NCBI RefSeq assembly: GCF_007830515.1
Contig: NZ_VLKT01000014.1
Span: forward strand, 1-64,000
DNA: 64,000 nucleotides
Source of the DNA: Mesorhizobium tianshanense
GTDB lineage: Bacteria; Pseudomonadota; Alphaproteobacteria; Rhizobiales; Rhizobiaceae
Direction: 5' to 3'
The translations under genes were made by a program, and so were the position numbers. Of this stretch, positions 53,713 to 62,989 are shown one piece after another. Below the pieces are notes generated by a model. That model worked only from the letters and a program-made list of their open reading frames with translations, did not search any database and was not told the origin of the DNA. Within the stretch, counting starts at the first letter, position 1; every line of letters begins with the position of its first letter.

Positions 53713-54485
53713 GTGATGATTTCTCCGACGGCGGTCTCGGCGCCAATCTCCTTGCCCGCCGCATGATGCTTGCGCAGCGCCGCGAGGAAGCCGGCGCGGG
53801 CGCCGGGCGGCTCGATGCCGCGCGGCTCATAGACATGGCGGGTAAAAAAGAAGCCGGTCAGCCGGAAGGCGTCCTCGATCGCCGCCGGATCGGCGCGCAG
53901 GCCCGAGCCGCGCTGCAGGAAGGCGGGCAGCACCAGCATCTTGTCGCGCCATGGCGCGCCCGCCGCGCGTGACACGGCGCGCCCGGATTTCGGCGAGACA
54001 TAGGCAAGGTCCTGCCTGGCGCCGGTCGCGGCACACTGGCTGAGATCGAGGCCGAAGCCGAGTTCGTCTAGAACCAAGAGCTCGAAGCGCGCCACCAGCT
54101 CGCCGGCGGCGTCCGGATCGTCGAGGTGGGCGATCATCACGGCCAGCGTCTCGTAGAGGCCGCCATGGGCGTCGCGCTCGGGCAACAGGCGCAGATGTGC
54201 TGCCATGGACTGCAGCCCATAGATGGCGACGGCGCTGTCCATCAGCCGGGCGGCGTTCATCTCGATGGCCTCGGCCTGGAAGGTGCCCAGATGCTCGTCG
54301 AGCCGCGCCCGCCATAACAGGTCGACGCGATTGCCGGGCTGCAGAACGGGCTGCTGCTTGCGCGAACGGCCGCCGCGCACAAGCCCGAGGTGGCGGCCAT
54401 GCACACGCGTCATAACCTCAAGAATGGCGCTGGTTTCGCCATGCTTGCGGGTGCCGAGAATGATTCCCTCGTCGCGCCATTCCAT
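53709..54485 (-). CDS. recO: DNA repair protein RecO
   Basis: RecO helps load RecA on single-stranded DNA in the RecFOR pathway. The 258-residue protein begins [26 protein letters not shown], an OB-fold start typical of alphaproteobacteria, with [19 protein letters not shown] next. The C-terminal domain has one conserved cysteine (LSQCAATG) but not the four-cysteine zinc finger of some relatives. In many rhizobia recO follows era directly; here an APH-fold kinase gene lies between them. Confidence 0.93.
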   Translation of the reverse strand: MEWRDEGIILGTRKHGETSAILEVMTRVHGRHLGLVRGGRSRKQQPVLQPGNRVDLLWRARLDEHLGTFQAEAIEMNAARLMDSAVAIYGLQSMAAHLRLLPERDAHGGLYETLAVMIAHLDDPDAAGELVARFELLVLDELGFGLDLSQCAATGARQDLAYVSPKSGRAVSRAAGAPWRDKMLVLPAFLQRGSGLRADPAAIEDAFRLTGFFFTRHVYEPRGIEPPGARAGFLAALRKHHAAGKEIGAETAVGEIIT

Positions 54486-54763
54486 GAACGGAGCTTGTCA
54501 CCGGTTCGATGGCGAAATCAAGATTGGAGCCTTGGATGCCCGGGCTCCGAACTCGGATCAACCAAGTGCCTGTGGGCAGCCACGCCGACGAATGGCGAAG
54601 CCTGAAATAAAAAAACCGCCTCGGCGACGGTCGCTGGCGCAAATCAGCACCATACTCAAATCAATAGCATAACTGATGGCACAAAGCAAGAACAAACTTG
54701 CCCGCCTTCCGCTTTGGTGTCCCGTTCGAAGTCGCCCAACGCCGGAACTGACATTCGGCGTCA

Positions 54764-55552
54764 TCATGCCGCGCGCTGGTGATCGGCAAGCACTTCATCG
54801 ATCACGCGTCGCGATTTTTCAACTTCGACCGGATTGACGTCTATGTGTCCTGCGAGCGTAATCAGCGCCTTCCACAGCGTCCAGCCACGGCCTCGCGCCC
54901 ACATTCCTTCATCGGCGGGAAGTCCGGCGCCGGAAGTCCCGAAGTCGATCACGGCGCTCAACCGGCCTTGCCTGACCAACAGGTTTCCCCAACTGACGTC
55001 ACCGTGGAACCAGACGGGCGCGCCATGCCATGTCGCGGCAAGCGCTGCCTCCCACACCGCGCTCGCGGCGCTTGTGTCGATCCTCCCGTCGAGGGCGGCA
55101 ATTGCTTGCCGGGTTTCGCCGTCATAGACGCTCAGAGGTCCGCCGCGAAAAAAGTTGTGCTGGCCCGGCACCGGTCCGCCGGCGGGATCGATCCGTTGCA
55201 GGGCGACCAGAAACCGGGCCAGGCTGGCCGCGAACTGCGGCAGGCTGGCAATACGCTCCCGCGTCGCCGTCTCGCCCTCGATCCAGCGGTAGACGGACCA
55301 ATGCCAGGGATAATTGTCGGCCGGGTTCCCCATTGCCAGGGGAACCGGGACAGGCAGCGGCAGCAGGGGTGCCAGCCTTGGCAGCCAGCGTTGTTCCTTT
55401 TCCACCTGCAAGGAATAGGCCGCCGCGCTCGGCAGCCGTACGAGCATGTCGTCTCCGAGACGAAAGGTACTGTTGTCCCATCCGCCCGACGCAACCGGCC
55501 TGACAGCGAGATCCTTCCACCGGGGAAATTGCGTGGCGACCAACCGGCTCAC
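54764..55552 (-). CDS. Aminoglycoside phosphotransferase (APH)-fold kinase
   Basis: A 262-residue protein of the APH/choline-kinase superfamily. The catalytic loop is VWFHGDVSWGNLLVRQGR and the metal-binding site VIDFGTSGAGLPADEG; the N-lobe block is RPVASGGWDNSTFRLGDD. The family includes homologues annotated as aminoglycoside phosphotransferases, but core genomes of soil bacteria carry such kinases without proven resistance; the substrate is unknown. GTG 55552 is used; conserved sequence (VTIDTPLV) continues some codons upstream with no usual start codon, so the true start may be a rare one overlapping the era stop. Confidence 0.82.
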   Translation of the reverse strand: MSRLVATQFPRWKDLAVRPVASGGWDNSTFRLGDDMLVRLPSAAAYSLQVEKEQRWLPRLAPLLPLPVPVPLAMGNPADNYPWHWSVYRWIEGETATRERIASLPQFAASLARFLVALQRIDPAGGPVPGQHNFFRGGPLSVYDGETRQAIAALDGRIDTSAASAVWEAALAATWHGAPVWFHGDVSWGNLLVRQGRLSAVIDFGTSGAGLPADEGMWARGRGWTLWKALITLAGHIDVNPVEVEKSRRVIDEVLADHQRAA

Positions 55553-55574
55553 GAGTGGTGTGTCGATAGTGACC

Positions 55575-56507
55575 TTAATGGGGAAACTCCAGCCCCATCT
55601 CGCGGTAACGCTCGGGATCGTCGCCCCAGTTCTCGCGCACCTTGACGAACAGGAACAGGTGCACCTTCTGTTCGAGGATGCCTGATATCTCCATGCGTGC
55701 CGCCTGGCCGATGGCGCGGATCGTCTCGCCCTTGTGGCCGAGCACGATCTTCTTCTGGCTGTCGCGCTCGACATAGATGGTCTGGTCGATGCGCACGGAG
55801 CCGTCCTTCTTCTCCTCCCATTTCTCGGTTTCGATATGGGAGGAATAGGGCAGTTCCTGATGCAGCCTGAGATAGAGCTTTTCGCGGGTGATCTCGGCCG
55901 CCAGCTGACGCATCGGCAGGTCGGAAATCTGGTCTTCCGGATAATACCAGGGGCCGACAGGCAGGGTTTCGGCCAGATAGTCGAGCAGGTCCTTGCAGCC
56001 CGACCCGGTCAGAGCCGAGACCATGAAGGTGCGCTTGAACGGCACTCTTTCATTCGCTGCCGCGGACAGCGCCAGAAGCGCCTCGGGTTTGACCCGGTCG
56101 ACCTTGTTGAGGATCAGCACCATCGGCTGCTGGACATCCTTCAGCCGTTCGAGGATGGCGTCGGCGTCGCCTCGGATGCCGCGCTCGGCGTCGATCAGCA
56201 ACAGCACGATGTCGGCGTCCTTGGCGCCGCCCCAGGCGGTCGTCACCATCGCCGTGTCCAGCCGTCGCTTCGGCTTGAAGATGCCGGGCGTGTCGACGAA
56301 CACGATCTGCGCGTTCCGATGCGTGGCGATACCGCGCACGATGGCGCGCGTCGTCTGCACCTTGTGGGTGACGATCGACACCTTGGCGCCGACCAGTTGA
56401 TTGACCAGCGTCGATTTTCCCGCATTGGGCGCGCCGATCAGCGCAACGAAGCCGGAGTGCGTGGCGGCAGCTTCCGTTGCCTGTGGGCCGTTTTCGGTGG
56501 CGGTCAT
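55575..56507 (-). CDS. era: GTPase Era
   Basis: Era is an essential GTPase in 16S rRNA maturation and small-subunit assembly. The 310-residue protein has G1 GAPNAGKST (25-33), G2 around THKVQTTR, G3 DTPGIF, G4 NKVD, and a C-terminal KH domain (EKKDGSVRIDQTIYVERDSQKKIVLGHKG). It follows rnc on the minus strand, as in most proteobacteria. A palindromic element separates it from rnc. Confidence 0.96.
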   Translation of the reverse strand: MTATENGPQATEAAATHSGFVALIGAPNAGKSTLVNQLVGAKVSIVTHKVQTTRAIVRGIATHRNAQIVFVDTPGIFKPKRRLDTAMVTTAWGGAKDADIVLLLIDAERGIRGDADAILERLKDVQQPMVLILNKVDRVKPEALLALSAAANERVPFKRTFMVSALTGSGCKDLLDYLAETLPVGPWYYPEDQISDLPMRQLAAEITREKLYLRLHQELPYSSHIETEKWEEKKDGSVRIDQTIYVERDSQKKIVLGHKGETIRAIGQAARMEISGILEQKVHLFLFVKVRENWGDDPERYREMGLEFPH

Positions 56508-56523
56508 GCCGCACTCCCTTCAC

Positions 56524-56565
56524 TAGAGCGCCGCGCGTCCTTTTGGGCGCGCAAAGGACGCTCTA
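56524..56565. repeat. Palindromic element between rnc and era
   Basis: TAGAGCG (56524-56530) and CGCTCTA (56559-56565) are perfect inverted ends around GC-rich inner arms. Elements of this type, followed by AAAACTTTGAA, are common in Mesorhizobium. It lies in the 69-base gap between rnc and era. Confidence 0.75.
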
Positions 56566-56576
56566 AAACTTTGAAC

Positions 56577-57332
56577 CTATGCATCGTGCTTTCCGAAAAT
56601 CGATTCCGATTTTTGGGCCGATGCGCTAAGCCAGACGCCTTCGCGCAGCAGCAGTGCGGTGGCGGCGGCCTGCTCGGCCTCGCGCTTGGAGCGCCCGCTG
56701 CCGATCGCCGGCGAATAGGCGCCAACCCTGACGCTGACGGTGAACAGCGGGTCATGGTCGGGTCCCTCGCGGCTGTCGATTATGTAGACCGGCGTAGCGC
56801 CCGCCGCCTGATGCGCCCACTCCTGCAATTCGGTCTTGGCATCGCGGCGGGCTGCACCCGTGGCCTGCGAGCGCGGCCGCCAGTATTTGTGGATGAAGGC
56901 GCTGGCCGCCTCCAGACCGCCGTCGAGATAAAGCACGGCGATCAGCGATTCCAGCGCATCGGCGCGCAGGTTGACCCGCTTGCGTCCGTCGAGGCCGCGC
57001 ACATCCGAGCCGGCGCGGATCAGTTCCGGCAGGCCGATCTCCTCGGCGATCTCCGCCAGCGCCTCGGCATTAACCAGCGCGTTGAGCCTGAGTGAAAGCT
57101 CACCTTCGGCAGCGTCCGGAAACGCCGCCAGCAGCATGTCGGCGACCACCAGGCCGAGGACGCGGTCGCCGAGGAATTCGAAACGCTCATAGTCGACGCC
57201 GGCGTGGCTGCTACGGGCACTGGCATGAGTCAGCGCGCGGAGCAGGCGCTGGCGATCGGCAAAGGCGTGGCCGGTACGCTCCATGAGCGCTTCGGCGAGC
57301 GCGTCGGCGGTCAGCCGTTTTGTCGCCGCCAT
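56577..57332 (-). CDS. rnc: Ribonuclease III
   Basis: RNase III cuts double-stranded RNA in rRNA processing and mRNA regulation. The 251-residue protein has the catalytic signature ERFEFLGDRVLGLV (with E52 and D56), the later ADALESLIAVLYLDGG block and a C-terminal dsRNA-binding domain ending near GRSKREAEQAAATALLL. The last ~15 residues (ASAQKSESIFGKHDA) are encoded by a palindromic element (56581-56626) and are not part of the fold. It follows lepB by 4 bases. Confidence 0.96.
   Translation of the reverse strand: MAATKRLTADALAEALMERTGHAFADRQRLLRALTHASARSSHAGVDYERFEFLGDRVLGLVVADMLLAAFPDAAEGELSLRLNALVNAEALAEIAEEIGLPELIRAGSDVRGLDGRKRVNLRADALESLIAVLYLDGGLEAASAFIHKYWRPRSQATGAARRDAKTELQEWAHQAAGATPVYIIDSREGPDHDPLFTVSVRVGAYSPAIGSGRSKREAEQAAATALLLREGVWLSASAQKSESIFGKHDA
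56581..56626. repeat. Palindromic element inside the rnc 3' end
   Basis: GCATCG (56581-56586) and CGATGC (56621-56626) are inverted ends, with CCGAAAATCG / CGATTTTTGG as inner arms. It encodes the last codons of rnc and supplies much of its C-terminal tail. It belongs to the same broad type as the elements at 33731 and 19432. Confidence 0.75.
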
Positions 57333-57336
57333 GATC

Positions 57337-58086
57337 CTAATTGACGAAATGGAACAAGCGCGACGCGCGCATCAGCGACGGCCATTTCCAGATTTCGAGC
57401 GGGCTGGCGCTGCCACCTATCGAGAAGAAGATGAGGTTGGCGCGACCGACCAAGTGGTCGTCGGGCACGAAACCGACGGTGAAGCGGCTGTCCGAGGAAT
57501 TGTCTCTGTTGTCGCCCATCATGAAATAGTGGCCGGGCGGCACGTCGAATTCGCGGGTGTTGTCACCGATCGAGTTCGGCGTCAGGTCGAGCGTGTCATA
57601 GCTGATACCGTTCGGCAATGTCTCGCGATAGACGTCGACCGGCCCGTTCTCCTCGGTGATGTCGCGATTGTCGATCTGCCCGACCTTCTGGCGTGGCACG
57701 CCGACGCCGTTGATGAAGAGCTGGCCGTCCTTGACCTGGATCTTGTCGCCCGGCAGGCCGATGACGCGCTTGATGTAGTCGACGGAAGGGTCCGGCGGGA
57801 ACTTGAACACCGCCACGTCGCCGCGCTTCGGCTCGGCGCCCCAGATGCGGCCCGAAAAGACATCCGGCCCGAACGGCAGCGAATAGCGGGAGAAGCCATA
57901 GGACCATTTGGTGACGAAGAGATAGTCGCCTTCGAGCAGGGTCGGCCGCATCGACCCGGACGGGATAGAGAATGGCTGAAAAAGGAACGTGCGGATGACC
58001 AGAGCGAGCAAAAGCGCCTGGACGATGACGCTGACGGTTTCGCCAAGCCCGCCGGATTTCTTCTGGGATTTTTCAGCCACGCTCAT
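57337..58086 (-). CDS. lepB: Signal peptidase I
   Basis: LepB removes signal peptides from exported proteins at the inner membrane. The 249-residue protein has one N-terminal membrane helix (SVIVQALLLALVIRTFLFQPF), the catalytic Ser45 in IPSGSMRPTL, Lys106 in DYIKRVIGLPGD and the box MGDNRDNSSDSR. The ATG at 58086 starts MSVAEKSQKKSGG. It lies between acpS and rnc as in other rhizobia. Confidence 0.96.
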   Translation of the reverse strand: MSVAEKSQKKSGGLGETVSVIVQALLLALVIRTFLFQPFSIPSGSMRPTLLEGDYLFVTKWSYGFSRYSLPFGPDVFSGRIWGAEPKRGDVAVFKFPPDPSVDYIKRVIGLPGDKIQVKDGQLFINGVGVPRQKVGQIDNRDITEENGPVDVYRETLPNGISYDTLDLTPNSIGDNTREFDVPPGHYFMMGDNRDNSSDSRFTVGFVPDDHLVGRANLIFFSIGGSASPLEIWKWPSLMRASRLFHFVN

Positions 58087-58163
58087 GTCGTCCTCGATTA
58101 TGCGTTGGTTGGTATAGAGTCTCGGCGCGCGCTGGGCAACGTCATGCCGGTGGTCAGATGCAA

Positions 58164-58577
58164 TCAATATGGCGCTTCTTCGACGGGCAACGCCTCGATG
58201 ATCACAAAGGCTTGAGCAAGCGGAAAGTCGTCTGTGATGGTGAGGTGGATTGCCGCCCTGTGCCCCCCAGGCAGGATTTTGTCCAGCTGCGCCGCCGCCC
58301 CGCCGGTCAGCGCCATGGTCGGCTTGCCGCTTGCCAGATTGACGACGCCCATGTCGCGCCAGAACACACCTTGCGCCATACCGGTGCCCAGCGCCTTGGC
58401 GCAAGCCTCCTTGGCGGCGAAGCGCTTGGCATAGGAGGCGGCGCGGGCGCCGCGGTTTTCGGAACGGGCCTGTTCGACCTCGGTGTAGATGCGCTGGATG
58501 AAGCGCTGGCCATGGCGCTCCAGCGATTTCTCGATGCGTCTGATATCGATCAGGTCGCTGCCGATACCGATGATCAT
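58164..58577 (-). CDS. acpS: Holo-[acyl-carrier-protein] synthase
   Basis: AcpS attaches the 4'-phosphopantetheine arm of coenzyme A to acyl carrier protein. The 137-residue protein has the metal-binding aspartate in [16 protein letters not shown] and the glutamate in [16 protein letters not shown]. The ATG at 58577 begins the conserved sequence; the open frame upstream is not conserved. It is the first gene of the acpS-lepB-rnc-era group. Confidence 0.95.
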   Translation of the reverse strand: MIIGIGSDLIDIRRIEKSLERHGQRFIQRIYTEVEQARSENRGARAASYAKRFAAKEACAKALGTGMAQGVFWRDMGVVNLASGKPTMALTGGAAAQLDKILPGGHRAAIHLTITDDFPLAQAFVIIEALPVEEAPY

Positions 58578-58884
58578 TCGGCGGGAACTTCCCACCCGGC
58601 CGTTCCAGGCTTGCGGCGTCGAAAAAGCACTCTGTTCCTGTCCTGATATCCAAGATGCCGCTCCGACCATCCCAGGCCAGGCGCGACAAGCCATACCTTG
58701 CGCTTTGAAGCCGCCGAAAGGCAACAACGAGTTGATATAGCGGTGCGCTGGCTGCAGAACAACCGGAGCTGTGGCGCCCGCATGCAGTCACCTTTGCGGG
58801 ACCGGCGTCTCGTCACTCCGGAAACGGGCACAATCGCAGCGAGGAGCGAGTTCGCCGCGGAGGTCAGCAGCAACCGCGAGCTAT
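58578..58884. other. Intergenic region upstream of acpS
   Basis: About 300 bases between the VOC gene and acpS, both on the minus strand. It should contain the promoter of the acpS-lepB-rnc-era group. No clear promoter, repeat or gene was recognised. Confidence 0.4.
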
Positions 58885-59265
58885 CTACCGACCATAGTCG
58901 CTGACCTCGACGAGATTGTCGTCCGGATCGCGGAAATAGACCGACATCATCGGGCCACTGGCGCCGATCCGCTCGACCGGCCCGACCTCTATCACCACGC
59001 CATTGGCCGCGAGGCTGGCGCATACCTCGGCGAGCGGGCGGGCGGCGACCAGGCAGAAATCCCCGGACCCCGGCGTCGGCGCTTTCGCCTTGGGCTCGAA
59101 GGTTTGCCCTACCTCATGCAAATTGATCTTTTGCGTTCCAAACAGCAGCGCCGTCGGCCGGTCCGGCTCGTCGAGGCGCCTGAAACCGAGCACGCGTTGG
59201 TAGAAGGCGCAGGTGTCTTCGACGGAACGAACCGTCAGCACGAAATGATCGATGCCGGCGATCAC
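58885..59265 (-). CDS. VOC family protein
   Basis: A 126-residue single VOC-domain protein (GIDHFVLTVRSVEDTCAFYQRVLGF...MMSVYFRDPDDNLVEVSDY). Likely metal ligands are His in GIDHFVLTV, His in KINLHEVG and Glu in NLVEVS, as in glyoxalase and fosfomycin-resistance-like proteins; the substrate is unknown. The start is GTG 59265, with GGAGG 8 bases upstream. The longer frame to 59334 would read into a palindromic repeat. Confidence 0.87.
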   Translation of the reverse strand: MIAGIDHFVLTVRSVEDTCAFYQRVLGFRRLDEPDRPTALLFGTQKINLHEVGQTFEPKAKAPTPGSGDFCLVAARPLAEVCASLAANGVVIEVGPVERIGASGPMMSVYFRDPDDNLVEVSDYGR

Positions 59266-59290
59266 GGCGGCGCCTCCGTTATTTTGTTTT

Positions 59291-59338
59291 ATGCATGTCG
59301 TTGTCCCAAACCGCTGCGCACTTTTGGGCGACATGCAT
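59291..59338. repeat. 48-bp palindromic element, copy 2
   Basis: It matches the element at 19432-19480 except for two positions (ends ATGCATGTCG and CGACATGCAT). Its last base is also the last base of the pyrE stop codon on the minus strand. Confidence 0.85.
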
Positions 59339-59916
59339 CAGATGTTGCGGCTGCCGGGCTTGATCGCCGGTATGGCGGCGAGCTCGGGCGGCAGCCTGTC
59401 GGCCGGATAGGCCGGAACCTCGTATTCGGCGAGCGCGATCAGCGGCACGCCGACGTCGGTCTTGCCGGCTGAGCGATCGATGATGCAGGCCGCGGCAACC
59501 ACCTCGGCGCCAAGCGCGCGCAGGCAGTCGACAGTCTCGCGGATCGACAGTCCGGTGGTGACGATGTCCTCGACTATGACGACGCGCGACCCCCTGGCGA
59601 TCTCGAAGCGGCGGAGCCTGAACTCGCCCCCTTCCCGCTCGACCCAGATCGCCGGCGCGCCAAGATGGCGCGAGGTCTCATAAGCCGGGATCAGCCCGCC
59701 GATCGCCGGGCCGACAACATAGTCGATCCTGCCGGACACGGCGGCGCGGATCTTTTCGGCCAGCGCCTTGCACAGGCGTTCGGTCTTGTCGGCATGCATG
59801 AAAACCCGCGCCTTCTGCAGGAAGACCGGGCTTCGCAAGCCGGATGTGAGGATGAAATGCCCTTCGAGAACGGCACCGGCTTCGCGGAAAATGCCCAGCA
59901 CTTCGTCGGTGTTCAT
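59338..59916 (-). CDS. pyrE: Orotate phosphoribosyltransferase
   Basis: PyrE makes orotidine 5'-phosphate from orotate and PRPP in pyrimidine synthesis. The 192-residue protein has the PRPP loop [11 protein letters not shown] (about 112-122) and the N-terminal [21 protein letters not shown]. It follows rsh on the minus strand. A palindromic element begins at its stop codon. Confidence 0.95.
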   Translation of the reverse strand: MNTDEVLGIFREAGAVLEGHFILTSGLRSPVFLQKARVFMHADKTERLCKALAEKIRAAVSGRIDYVVGPAIGGLIPAYETSRHLGAPAIWVEREGGEFRLRRFEIARGSRVVIVEDIVTTGLSIRETVDCLRALGAEVVAAACIIDRSAGKTDVGVPLIALAEYEVPAYPADRLPPELAAIPAIKPGSRNI

Positions 59917-59946
59917 CTCTGCCCTGTCTCCAACACGCTCGTGATT

Positions 59947-62175
59947 TTAGCCGTTCACGCGCCGCGCATCGCTGACGCTCGAATTGTCCTTGAGCTGCGA
60001 CAGCAGCCGGTTCAGGTGCTTCAGATCCCAGACTTCGAGATCGATCAGCATTTCGGTGAAATCGGGCGCCGTGCGCACCATCGACAATGTATGGATGTTG
60101 GCGTCGTTGGATGCAACGACCTGGGCGATGTCGGCCAGCGAGCCCGGCGCGTTGATGGCCGTGACCGAGACCCGCGCCGGAAACCGCTCCTTGGTGCGCT
60201 CGTCTAGGTCCCAGCGCACGTCGATCCAGCGTTCGGGCTGGTCATCGAAAGCCTGCAGCGCCGGCGACTGGATGGGATAGATGGTGATGCCTGTTCCCGG
60301 CTGCACGATGCCGACGATGCGGTCGCCGGGCACAGCACCCTCCGGCGCGAAGCGCACCGGCAGGTCGCCGCGGACGCCGCGGATCGGCACGGCGCCGTCC
60401 TTCGGCTGGTCCTTGTCCTTGCGTACCGCGCGGCCCGGGATCTGGAACAGCATGCCGGCGGCGTTGCGGATTTTCGACCAGCCTTCCTCACGCTGCTTGG
60501 GCGCGGCCAGCGTGACGCGCTCGTCCTTGTAGTCCGGAAATACCGCCTTCATGACATCGGCGGAGGCAAGTTCGCCGCGGCCGACCGAAGCCAGCACATC
60601 CTCGACGTCCTTGCGCGCCAGCCGGTGCAGCACCGACTTCAGGCTTTCCTTGGTAAAAGTCTTGCCGGAGCGCTCGAAGGCGCGTTCCAGTATGCGTATG
60701 CCGAGACCCGAATATTGCTTGCGGATGGCATTCTTCGTGGCGCGGCGGATCGCCGAGCGCGCCTTGCCGGTGACGACGACCGATTCCCAGGCCGCCGGCG
60801 GCACCTGCGCCTTGGAGCGGATGATCTCGACCTCGTCGCCATTCTTCAGCTCGGTCATCAGCGGCATGATGCGGCCGTTGACCTTGGCGCCGACGCAGGT
60901 GTCGCCGACATCGGTGTGCACCGCGTAGGCGAAGTCGATCGGCGTGGCGCCGCGCGGCAGCGCGATCAGCATGCCCTTGGGCGTGAAGCAGAACACCTGG
61001 TCCTGGAACAGTTCCAGCTTGGTGTTTTCGAGGAAGTCCTCCGGATTGTCGCCTTCGGCAAGCTGCTCGATGGTGCGCCGCAGCCAAGCATAGGCGTTGG
61101 TCTCCTTCGAGATCGCGTGGGCGGTGCCATTTACCTTGCCGCCGGCGTCCTTGTAGATCGAATGCGCGGCAACGCCATATTCGGCGATCTTGTTCATCTG
61201 GTAGGTGCGTATCTGCAACTCAATGCGCTGGCGCGACGGCCCGACGATGGTGGTGTGGATCGAACGGTAGTCGTTCTGCTTCGGCGTCGAGATGTAGTCC
61301 TTGAAACGGCCGGGCACCATCGACCATGTCGTGTGGATGGCGCCGAGCGCCCTGTAGCAGTCCTCGACGGTGTCGACGACGACGCGAAAGCCGAAAATGT
61401 CGGACAGCTGCTCGAAGGACAGCGCCTTGGCCTCCATCTTGCGGAACACCGACCACGGCTTCTTCTGGCGGCTCTTGACCTCGGCCTTGATCGCATATTT
61501 GTCGAACAGCGTGGACAGTGCCTTCTCGATCTCGGACAGCACGCCCTTGTTGCGCTCGAAGATTTCGGCGAGCCGTGCGGTGACGGCGCGGTGGGCTTCC
61601 GGATTGATGAAGCGGAAGGCGATCTCCTCGAGTTCCTCGCGCATGCCTTGCATGCCCATGCGCCCGGCCAGCGGCGCATAGATATCCATCGTTTCCTCGG
61701 CGATGCGCAGGCGCTTGGCTTCGGGCACATGGTCGAGGGTGCGCATGTTATGCAGGCGGTCGGCAAGCTTGACCAAAAGCACGCGAACGTCTTCCGAGAT
61801 CGCCAACAAGAGCTTGCGCAGGTTTTCCGCCTGCTCGGCCTTCTTGGAGACGAGGTCGAGTTTCTTCAGCTTGGTCAGGCCTTCGACCAGCTTGCCCATT
61901 TCCGGACCGAACAGCTCGTCGATCTCCGCCCTGGTCGCCGTGGTGTCCTCGATCGTGTCGTGCAACAGGGCAACCGCGATGGTCGCCTCGTCCATGTGCA
62001 TTTCGGTGAGGATGGCGGCGACTTCGAGCGGATGCGAGAAATAGGGATCGCCGGAGGCGCGCTTCTGGTGGCCATGCTTCTGCATGGCGTAGACATAGGC
62101 CTTGTTGAGCAACGCCTCGTTGACGTCAGGCTTGTAGCGCTGGACGCGCTCGACAAGCTCATACTGACGCATCAT
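59947..62175 (-). CDS. rsh: Bifunctional (p)ppGpp synthetase/hydrolase (Rsh)
   Basis: A 742-residue stringent-response enzyme. Domains in order are HD hydrolase (FSHPLEVAAILTEMHMDEATIAVALLHDTIEDT, about 45-75), synthetase (PGRFKDYISTPKQNDYRSIHTT, about 290-310), TGS (FCFTPKGMLIALPRGATPIDFAYAVHTDVGDTC) and a C-terminal ACT domain. Both the HD motif and the synthetase motif look intact, so it should both make and degrade (p)ppGpp; it is the single long RSH usual in rhizobia. rpoZ lies just upstream on the same strand, as in many alphaproteobacteria. Confidence 0.96.
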   Translation of the reverse strand: MMRQYELVERVQRYKPDVNEALLNKAYVYAMQKHGHQKRASGDPYFSHPLEVAAILTEMHMDEATIAVALLHDTIEDTTATRAEIDELFGPEMGKLVEGLTKLKKLDLVSKKAEQAENLRKLLLAISEDVRVLLVKLADRLHNMRTLDHVPEAKRLRIAEETMDIYAPLAGRMGMQGMREELEEIAFRFINPEAHRAVTARLAEIFERNKGVLSEIEKALSTLFDKYAIKAEVKSRQKKPWSVFRKMEAKALSFEQLSDIFGFRVVVDTVEDCYRALGAIHTTWSMVPGRFKDYISTPKQNDYRSIHTTIVGPSRQRIELQIRTYQMNKIAEYGVAAHSIYKDAGGKVNGTAHAISKETNAYAWLRRTIEQLAEGDNPEDFLENTKLELFQDQVFCFTPKGMLIALPRGATPIDFAYAVHTDVGDTCVGAKVNGRIMPLMTELKNGDEVEIIRSKAQVPPAAWESVVVTGKARSAIRRATKNAIRKQYSGLGIRILERAFERSGKTFTKESLKSVLHRLARKDVEDVLASVGRGELASADVMKAVFPDYKDERVTLAAPKQREEGWSKIRNAAGMLFQIPGRAVRKDKDQPKDGAVPIRGVRGDLPVRFAPEGAVPGDRIVGIVQPGTGITIYPIQSPALQAFDDQPERWIDVRWDLDERTKERFPARVSVTAINAPGSLADIAQVVASNDANIHTLSMVRTAPDFTEMLIDLEVWDLKHLNRLLSQLKDNSSVSDARRVNG

Positions 62176-62286
62176 GGGCGGGATCTCGCAAAGCTGAAAT
62201 GAATCATGCGCCGCACTGGCGTACGGCGCATGTCATAGATAGCCACGAAACTGCCAACGCGAAAGTGTCGGCAGCCGTCGCAAAGA

Positions 62287-62688
62287 TCAATAATCGTCGC
62301 TTTTCTCGGGCGGCACCAGACCTTCGATGCCGGCCAGCAGGTCTTCTTCGGTCATGCGGTCGAAGGCGATGTTGCCCTCGGCGTCGTCGGCGTCGGTTGT
62401 CGCAGCGGCGGCACCGCTCTGGTCGGCGATCGCCTCGCCGTCGGCCTCGGGCTCGTCGACCTCGACATGCTTCTGCAGCGAGTGGATCAGATCTTCCTTG
62501 AGGTCGTCGGGCGACAATGTCTCCTCGGCGATCTCACGCAGCGCGATGACCGGGTTCTTGTCGTTGTCACGAGGAACGGTGATCTGCGCGCCCTGACTGA
62601 TCTGACGGGCGCGGTGGCCGGCCAGAAGCACCAGCTCGAAGCGGTTGTCGACCTTGTCGATGCAATCTTCAACGGTTACGCGGGCCAT
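62287..62688 (-). CDS. rpoZ: RNA polymerase omega subunit
   Basis: A 133-residue omega subunit. The N-terminal part [31 protein letters not shown] contains the family signature and binds the beta-prime subunit; [14 protein letters not shown] is also conserved. The C-terminal half is an acidic extension ([20 protein letters not shown]) typical of rhizobia. Omega mediates part of the ppGpp effect on RNA polymerase, and its gene stands immediately upstream of rsh. Confidence 0.95.
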   Translation of the reverse strand: MARVTVEDCIDKVDNRFELVLLAGHRARQISQGAQITVPRDNDKNPVIALREIAEETLSPDDLKEDLIHSLQKHVEVDEPEADGEAIADQSGAAAATTDADDAEGNIAFDRMTEEDLLAGIEGLVPPEKSDDY

Positions 62689-62989
62689 GAGTTTGCCCCT
62701 TTCATGCCTGGATTTGACGGAAAACAGGCGCGGTCCATAACCCGAACGCCGTCAAAATACAAGCTTCATGGCGTAGCAGACCTGGACCGGGAGAATACCG
62801 AGCCAACGCCGGATCGGCACGCGCCCTGCCTGCGACGATCACAATTGCTTGCAGTGCAGCATCACACCCTTGGATTGCCGCAAAACTGGCGCTATCTCGA
62901 ATGATAAAGGGCCGGGCAGCATTATTGCGAGGCCGGCCGATAGATCCTGCGCATTTAGACGACCGCTTATTTCAAAAAAGGATATTTCC
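62689..62989. other. Divergent intergenic region between rpoZ and the NYN gene
   Basis: A gap of about 300 bases that should hold promoters for rpoZ (minus) and the NYN gene (plus). No repeat, RNA gene or convincing promoter was recognised. Confidence 0.4.

Noticed and set aside
54486..54763. Possible small gene or RNA gene in the gap upstream of recO (a 74-codon frame overlaps it)
   Set aside because: No ribosome binding site, no family resemblance, and no tRNA-like T-loop or other RNA signature could be made out.
54764..55552. Antibiotic resistance gene
   Set aside because: The APH-fold kinase has only superfamily motifs; such kinases in soil bacteria act on many substrates, so resistance is not claimed.
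55734..57095. A 453-codon plus-strand frame across era and rnc
   Set aside because: It runs antisense through two essential genes and has no motif.
60625..62202. A 525-codon plus-strand frame opposite rsh
   Set aside because: It is the largest shadow frame in the window, opposite a fully supported (p)ppGpp synthetase.
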